DNA from: Marinobacter aromaticivorans
GTDB taxonomy: Bacteria > Pseudomonadota > Gammaproteobacteria > Pseudomonadales > Oleiphilaceae
Assembly (NCBI RefSeq): GCF_002806975.1
Contig: NZ_NIHD01000012.1
Location: 1 to 64,000, forward strand
Reading direction: 5' to 3'
DNA: 64,000 nt
In this document: positions 57,853-64,000 of the stretch, in pieces
Layout of the letters: each line of letters starts with the position of its first letter
Position numbering within the stretch: position 1 is the stretch's first letter
Translations under genes and position numbers: made by a program
The notes under the pieces: model-generated
What the model saw: only the letters and a program-made list of their open reading frames with translations
The model's database searches: none
Told to the model about the DNA's origin: nothing

Positions 57853-59994
57853 TCAGTATTTTACGCGGCTGATTGAGGTGACCGCCTTGATGTTGCGTAC
57901 CCGCCGCATCACCCGCGCCAGATGCTTGCGCCCGTGAACTTTAACCACAAGGCTGACCACCCCAAACCGGGCGTCCAGTTCGTCCACGTTAATACGCTCG
58001 ATATTGCCGTCTGCCATGGCGACGGCATTGGCAATCTCGGCTATCAGCCCGCGCTGGCGTTCCAGTTCGACGCGAAGTTCTACAGAGAACTCGTCGGTGA
58101 TATCTTTCGCCCAGGTGAGATGGGTCAGGCGGGACCGGCCCTCGTCGTCTTCCGGAAGGCGGGAGCAGGTGTCGGAATGAATGGTCATGCCACTGCCGGA
58201 GTCCATCACGCCGACAACCGGATCCCCGGGAATGGGTTTGCAGCAGGTGGCGAAGTGAACCAGCATACCCTCAGTTCCCTGAATGGTGATGGGTTCATTG
58301 TCGCCGCCCTGGATGTCCCGGACTTCGCCACCGGAATCTTCCCGCTCAGCACCACTTACAAGCTGACGTGCCACCAGGTAAGCCATTCGATTGCCCAGCC
58401 CGATTTCGCTCACCAGGTCATCAAAACTGTTTACCTGGTTGTGGTTAACCACGGCCTGCTTCTGTGCGTCATCAATATCAGACAAACGGGCACCAAAGCC
58501 ATCCAGGGACTTTTTCAGGAGCGTGCGGCCCAGATCCAGCGATTCCGCCATCTTCTGGCTCTTCAGCGTATGGCGAATGCTGCTTCGTGCCTTGCCGGTC
58601 ACCACAAAACTGAGCCAGGCCGGGTTCGGGCGGGCGCCCGGTGCAGTAATGATTTCCACGGTCTGGCCACTTTGCAACGGCTTGCTCAGGGAGCCGAGGT
58701 TCCGGTTGATTCGACAGGCTACTGTGGCATTGCCGATATCGGTGTGGATTGCGTAGGCGAAATCCACGGGCGTTGCGCCTCTGGGCAACTCCATGATCTT
58801 ACCCCTGGGGGTAAACACATAGATTTCATCCGGGAACAGGTCCACTTTTACGTGTTCGATAAACTCGAGAGAGTCGTCTGCCCGCTCACGCATCTCCATC
58901 AGGCCCTTGACCCAGCGGTCCACTCTTGTCTGGTTCACGCTGGTGACGTTGCTGGGCTCATTTTTGTACATCCAGTGGGCGGCGATGCCGTCGTTGGCAA
59001 TGTGCTCCATTTCCTCGGTGCGGATCTGGATTTCGATGTTTACGTGCATGCCAAAAAGTGTGGTGTGCAACGACTGATAACCGTTGGCCTTGGGCATGGC
59101 AATGTAATCCTTGAACCGGCCCGGCATGGGTTTATAAAGGCTGTGCACAGCACCGAGAATCCGGTAGCAGTCGTCTTCCGTATCGGTAATGATGCGGAAG
59201 GCGTATACGTCCATGATTTCGTAAAACGACTTCTGCTTGAACTTCATCTTGTTGTAGATGCTGTTCAGGTGCTTCTCACGCCCCATTATCCGGCCCGGCA
59301 GACCACGTTCTTCCAGTTTTTCCTGCAGTCGGCCCCGGATTTCCTCAATTATCTCACGGTGGCTGCCGCGCAATTTATCCACCGCCTTGGAGATATAGCG
59401 GGAGCGCATCGGGTGTAATGATGCGAAACCAAGGTCTTCAAGCTCGGTGGAAAGCGCATGCATACCGAGGCGATTGGCAATGGGAGCGTATATATCGAGG
59501 GTTTCTGTGGCGATGCGCTGGCGTTTTTCATAGGGCATGGGCCCCAGGGTGCGCATGTTGTGCAGGCGGTCGGCCAGTTTCACCAGAATAACGCGTATAT
59601 CCCGGGCCATGGCCAGGGTCATTTTCTGGAAGTTCTCCGCCTGGGCTTCCGCCCGGGAACGAAACTCAATCTGGGTCAGCTTGCTGACTCCGTCCACCAG
59701 TTCCGCTACATCCTCGCCAAACTGTTCGGCGAGGGCATCTTTGGGAATACCGGTGTCTTCTATAACATCGTGAAGCATCGCCGCCATCAAGCTCTGGTGA
59801 TCGAGCTTGAGGCCGGCGAGAATACGTGCAACTGCGAGAGGGTGGGTTATGTAGCGATCGCCGCTTTTTCGCATCTGGCCCTCATGGGCCTGCTCGGCAT
59901 AATAATAGGCCCTTCGCACCTGATTGATGCGATTGGTATCCAGATAGGTACTGAGCTCACTTCTCAGCCCTTCTATTGTATTCTCAAGCGACAC
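57853..59994 (-). CDS. spoT: Bifunctional (p)ppGpp synthase/hydrolase SpoT
   Basis: Controls the stringent-response alarmone. 713 residues: N-terminal HD hydrolase domain (HPLAVARILAG...MLHDVIEDTG), synthetase domain (GRFKDYIAMPKANGYQSLHT), TGS domain (FTPRGKIMELPRGATPVDFAYAIH), helical/zinc-finger region (HFATCCKPIPGDPVVG) and C-terminal ACT domain. Both catalytic halves appear intact. It follows rpoZ by 28 nt, the usual gmk-rpoZ-spoT order; DksA, its partner in transcription control, is also in the window. Confidence 0.96.
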   Translation of the reverse strand: MSLENTIEGLRSELSTYLDTNRINQVRRAYYYAEQAHEGQMRKSGDRYITHPLAVARILAGLKLDHQSLMAAMLHDVIEDTGIPKDALAEQFGEDVAELVDGVSKLTQIEFRSRAEAQAENFQKMTLAMARDIRVILVKLADRLHNMRTLGPMPYEKRQRIATETLDIYAPIANRLGMHALSTELEDLGFASLHPMRSRYISKAVDKLRGSHREIIEEIRGRLQEKLEERGLPGRIMGREKHLNSIYNKMKFKQKSFYEIMDVYAFRIITDTEDDCYRILGAVHSLYKPMPGRFKDYIAMPKANGYQSLHTTLFGMHVNIEIQIRTEEMEHIANDGIAAHWMYKNEPSNVTSVNQTRVDRWVKGLMEMRERADDSLEFIEHVKVDLFPDEIYVFTPRGKIMELPRGATPVDFAYAIHTDIGNATVACRINRNLGSLSKPLQSGQTVEIITAPGARPNPAWLSFVVTGKARSSIRHTLKSQKMAESLDLGRTLLKKSLDGFGARLSDIDDAQKQAVVNHNQVNSFDDLVSEIGLGNRMAYLVARQLVSGAEREDSGGEVRDIQGGDNEPITIQGTEGMLVHFATCCKPIPGDPVVGVMDSGSGMTIHSDTCSRLPEDDEGRSRLTHLTWAKDITDEFSVELRVELERQRGLIAEIANAVAMADGNIERINVDELDARFGVVSLVVKVHGRKHLARVMRRVRNIKAVTSISRVKY

Positions 59995-60022
59995 CGCGCC
60001 TCCACCGTATTGCTGCAGCCCC

Positions 60023-60235
60023 TTATTCGTCTTCGATTTCAGTCAGCAAATCACGGGAAACCAGGCCAGCGGCAATCTCTCGCAAGGCGATAACCGTGGG
60101 CTTATCGTTCTCTTCCGGAACCATTGGCTCTGCGCCTTTGGTGGCAATCTGGCGGGAACGCTTGGTTGCCAGCATCACCAACTGGAAACGGTTATCAACA
60201 TGTTCCAGACAATCTTCAACGGTAACTCGTGCCAT
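60023..60235 (-). CDS. rpoZ: RNA polymerase omega subunit
   Basis: 70-residue omega subunit starting [30 protein letters not shown], with the conserved [12 protein letters not shown] helix that wraps the beta-prime C-terminus. It is shorter than E. coli omega (91 residues) at the C-terminus, as in other marine gammaproteobacteria. Omega forms part of the ppGpp site, consistent with linkage to spoT. Confidence 0.96.
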   Translation of the reverse strand: MARVTVEDCLEHVDNRFQLVMLATKRSRQIATKGAEPMVPEENDKPTVIALREIAAGLVSRDLLTEIEDE

Positions 60236-60323
60236 AACTTCCCCGACAATATAAAAATGACTGATTTAGCGGACCCACTAGTTTACTGCCCGCGGCGCAA
60301 ATTGTATACCGCAAAAGCCCGTA

Positions 60324-62038
<1,715 letters not shown>

Positions 62039-62039
<1 letters not shown>

Positions 62040-62854
62040 TGCGCAGAAAATTCGACGTTACAACGGAACAGCCTACAACAGCGAGTGAAGCCCTGAGCCA
62101 GGCATCCGGGCTTTCGCGCCAGCGCGTCAAGGACGCCATGAACAAGGGCGCCTGCTGGTGGACATTAAAAGGCAAGCAGGTTCGGCTGCGGCGCGCCACC
62201 AGGGAACTCAAGGCCGGCACCCGGCTGCAGCTCTATTACGACGAGAAGGTACTGGGCCGAAAACCGGAAGCAGCAACGCTGCTAGAGGATAAAAACCGCT
62301 ACAGCGTCTGGTTCAAACCCCACGGCTTACTGGCCCAGGGCTCACAATGGGGCGACCACTGCAGCCTGTTGCGCCGGGCTGAGGTGGAGTTGAAGCGCCC
62401 CTGCTTTCTTGTCCACCGGCTCGATGCCGATGCTGCCGGGCTAATGCTCATCGCCCACGACCCGAAAGCCGCGGGCGCACTGTCCCAGTGCTTCGCCGGG
62501 CGCACTATGACCAAACAGTACCTGGCCAGGGTAACCGGTGTTATCAAACTGCAGGATCAACTGATCGACGCGCCAATTGACGGAAAAACCGCCGTCAGCC
62601 GTGCTTCCACGATCAGTACCGATGAAGCCTCCGCAACCAGTCTTCTGCGAGTCACCATTGAAACCGGCCGCAAGCACCAGATCCGCAAACATTTGCAGAG
62701 CCTCGGCCATCCAATTATCGGCGACCGCCTGTACGGCAAGCCGGCGCAGGTTCCGCTGCAACTGCTGGCGACCAGCCTCGAGTTTGACTGCCCCATCAGC
62801 CGACAGCGGGTAAAACCGGAGCTGCCGGAACCGCTGCACAGCCTTGCCACGTGA
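62039..62854 (+). CDS. RluA-family pseudouridine synthase
   Basis: 271 residues. An S4-like N-terminal region (about 10-70) precedes the catalytic domain with active-site aspartate D129 in VHRLDADAAGLMLIA and the later TIETGRKHQIRKHL and HPIIGDRLYG motifs. It isomerises uridine in rRNA or tRNA; the target cannot be told from sequence. The usual HRLDxxTSG motif reads HRLDADAAG. Start ATG overlaps the usp stop. Confidence 0.92.
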
Positions 62855-62868
62855 ACGCACTCCATTGT

Positions 62869-64000
62869 TTAAGTTCCGGGAAGCTGCACGCTGGAAGTGA
62901 TGTCTGGCCGGCCGTCTCCAAACAGGGTCCGCATTTGTTGCCTTTGTGCTTTTCTGCCAAGTCTTGCCAACCGGTTTCGTCCCCCGGGCACAATTCGGTG
63001 GCCTGCGCACCAGGCAGCGTTAAGTGGCGCAAACAGGGCGGGATACCACGGTAGCGCCGACTTCGGGAGGCCCAATGCTTCCATTCCTTTCCCACCTACA
63101 AACAAGCGCGTCATACTCAGGTGAACCTGGCGCTCCCAATGGCCCCGAAGTTTTGGAAAATTGGCGTAGTGCCGGCCAAGCGGTTCATCCATAAGCGCGC
63201 GACCCAGCCGGCGGCTGTTCTCATCAGCAGTTGCCTGGCTTATCACGTTTTGGTAAAGGGCAATTCTGCCTTCCTGTTCGGATTCACACAGCAGGGATTC
63301 GTCTACACCCATAAGCCAGCCGATGTAGCGCCAAAGGTGCATGATATCCTCCGAATCCTGGCGGCTGATGAGCGTACCCAGAAGCTTTTGTCCAAACAGG
63401 AAGGACACAGAAAACGCCAGGTAGGTGGCTTGCATATCGTGCTGGTTGACCGGGAGCCCCCACTCGGAAGTATCCCAATCCGGGTTATCCAGAAGTTGTT
63501 GCCGAACCATCGCATGAATCAAGCGAACCCGAAGTGTTGTTTTAAAGCCTTCGGCATCTCGCTTCAGACCTCCGGGGGTAATGCAGTCCATCCACCATTT
63601 TGTGGTCTCTGCAACCCGACGCGCGGCTCCCCGCTCCAGGGCGCCAGTCATGATCAGTGTCTGGTTGATTCCTCTTGCCTGATAACCGGCCATAAGCCCA
63701 AGGTCACGCAAGACACGCATGCCGGTTTGCCCGGAAATGGCACTGGCCTGAGCGCCCCGCTCGAGCCGCTCCCAGTCCACCGAGGCGGGGGGCTGTTTGA
63801 CAGCATCGAAGAACGCACGCAGCGGCGGCGCCAGTCCCTTCTGATCGAAGTTTCCTGACTCCAGTACTTTCCTGAACTGAGCGAAGCCTTTGCCACCGCC
63901 TTCACCACGAACCCAATTTGCCAAATCGTCAGCAACAGGATCACCCACCATCAGGGTTTCTCCCATGCGTTGCCATTGCTGTTCATCGGGAACCGCCGCC
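62869..64000 (-). CDS. DUF2236 / MpaB-like oxygenase family protein (5' end missing)
   Basis: At least 366 residues. The frame stays open from ATG 63966 to the right edge, reading AAVPDEQQWQRMGETLMVGDPVADDL, so the true start is outside the window. WWMDCITPGGL, RVRLIHAMVRQQL, the NQHDMQATYLAFS helix and DIMHLWRYIGWLMGVDE are the conserved histidine/arginine helices of the DUF2236 (MpaB/Lcp-like, heme-binding) family. Members include latex-clearing oxygenases, but most are uncharacterised. Confidence 0.85.
   Translation of the reverse strand, partial: AAVPDEQQWQRMGETLMVGDPVADDLANWVRGEGGGKGFAQFRKVLESGNFDQKGLAPPLRAFFDAVKQPPASVDWERLERGAQASAISGQTGMRVLRDLGLMAGYQARGINQTLIMTGALERGAARRVAETTKWWMDCITPGGLKRDAEGFKTTLRVRLIHAMVRQQLLDNPDWDTSEWGLPVNQHDMQATYLAFSVSFLFGQKLLGTLISRQDSEDIMHLWRYIGWLMGVDESLLCESEQEGRIALYQNVISQATADENSRRLGRALMDEPLGRHYANFPKLRGHWERQVHLSMTRLFVGGKGMEALGLPKSALPWYPALFAPLNAAWCAGHRIVPGGRNRLARLGRKAQRQQMRTLFGDGRPDITSSVQLPGT

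Noticed and set aside
57922..59418. 498-codon plus-strand open frame
   Set aside because: Antisense to spoT; no recognisable domain, while spoT is complete with all expected domains.

Overview
The window looks like a chromosomal segment of a marine gammaproteobacterium close to Marinobacter, within the wider Pseudomonas-like group. The evidence is protein similarity that I recognise by eye and gene order shared with Pseudomonas: tyrS beside an rRNA operon; dksA-gluQRS-cbrA-cbrB-pcnB-folK-panB-panC-pgi; plsY/folB/tsaD-rpsU-dnaG-rpoD-tRNA; and gmk-rpoZ-spoT-ridA near oxyR-recG. Most of the DNA is GC-moderate (high 50s percent in the lines I sampled). I see no phage, insertion sequence, integron or CRISPR array.

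Layout. 1-430 is the 5' end of a 16S rRNA gene (minus strand, running off the left edge) with its boxA and two near-identical tandem promoters. 434-7188 holds tyrS, a divergent cell-wall pair (M23 peptidase and anmK), then a minus-strand group erpA / bactofilin / DUF6776 / argC. 7266-12337 holds a ClC channel, hemJ, thiD, thiE and hemL. At 12699-13619 a secreted lipase gene is split by one in-frame amber codon. 13676-18734 carries mrcB with a TPR lipoprotein, an APH-like/P-loop kinase fusion and a Rieske protein.

18718-31562 is the most interesting block: sfsA, dksA, gluQRS, a 58-codon membrane ORF overlapping cbrA, cbrA, cbrB, then about 700 nt with no protein gene, then pcnB-folK, panBC and pgi. 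The gene-free stretch contains a GG-N10-GC sigma-54 promoter, upstream TGTTAC/GTAACA sites, about 385 nt of sequence with five A-rich AAnAAn runs, and a terminator. That is the architecture of CrcZ, the Pseudomonas RNA that titrates Hfq/Crc. Matching A-rich motifs lie just upstream of the lipase and FadL-like genes, so this window may hold a whole carbon-catabolite circuit: sensor, regulator, decoy RNA and candidate targets.

31545-38688 carries a second folK, folB, plsY, tsaD and the rpsU-dnaG-rpoD macromolecular synthesis operon followed by a CAU tRNA. 39045-43584 is a cyoABCD ubiquinol oxidase operon with no cyoE, ending in a Yip1-family gene. 43938-45600 holds two small envelope lipoproteins of DUF4398/OmpA type and a YdcH protein. 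45829-50485 is a FadL-like outer-membrane protein plus a 1101-residue Ig-like lipoprotein. 51111-64000 contains a DUF2489 protein, an HDOD protein, recG-oxyR, an SDR-like protein, ridA-spoT-rpoZ-gmk, a universal stress protein, an RluA-type pseudouridine synthase and the 3' part of a DUF2236 (MpaB-like) gene that leaves the right edge.
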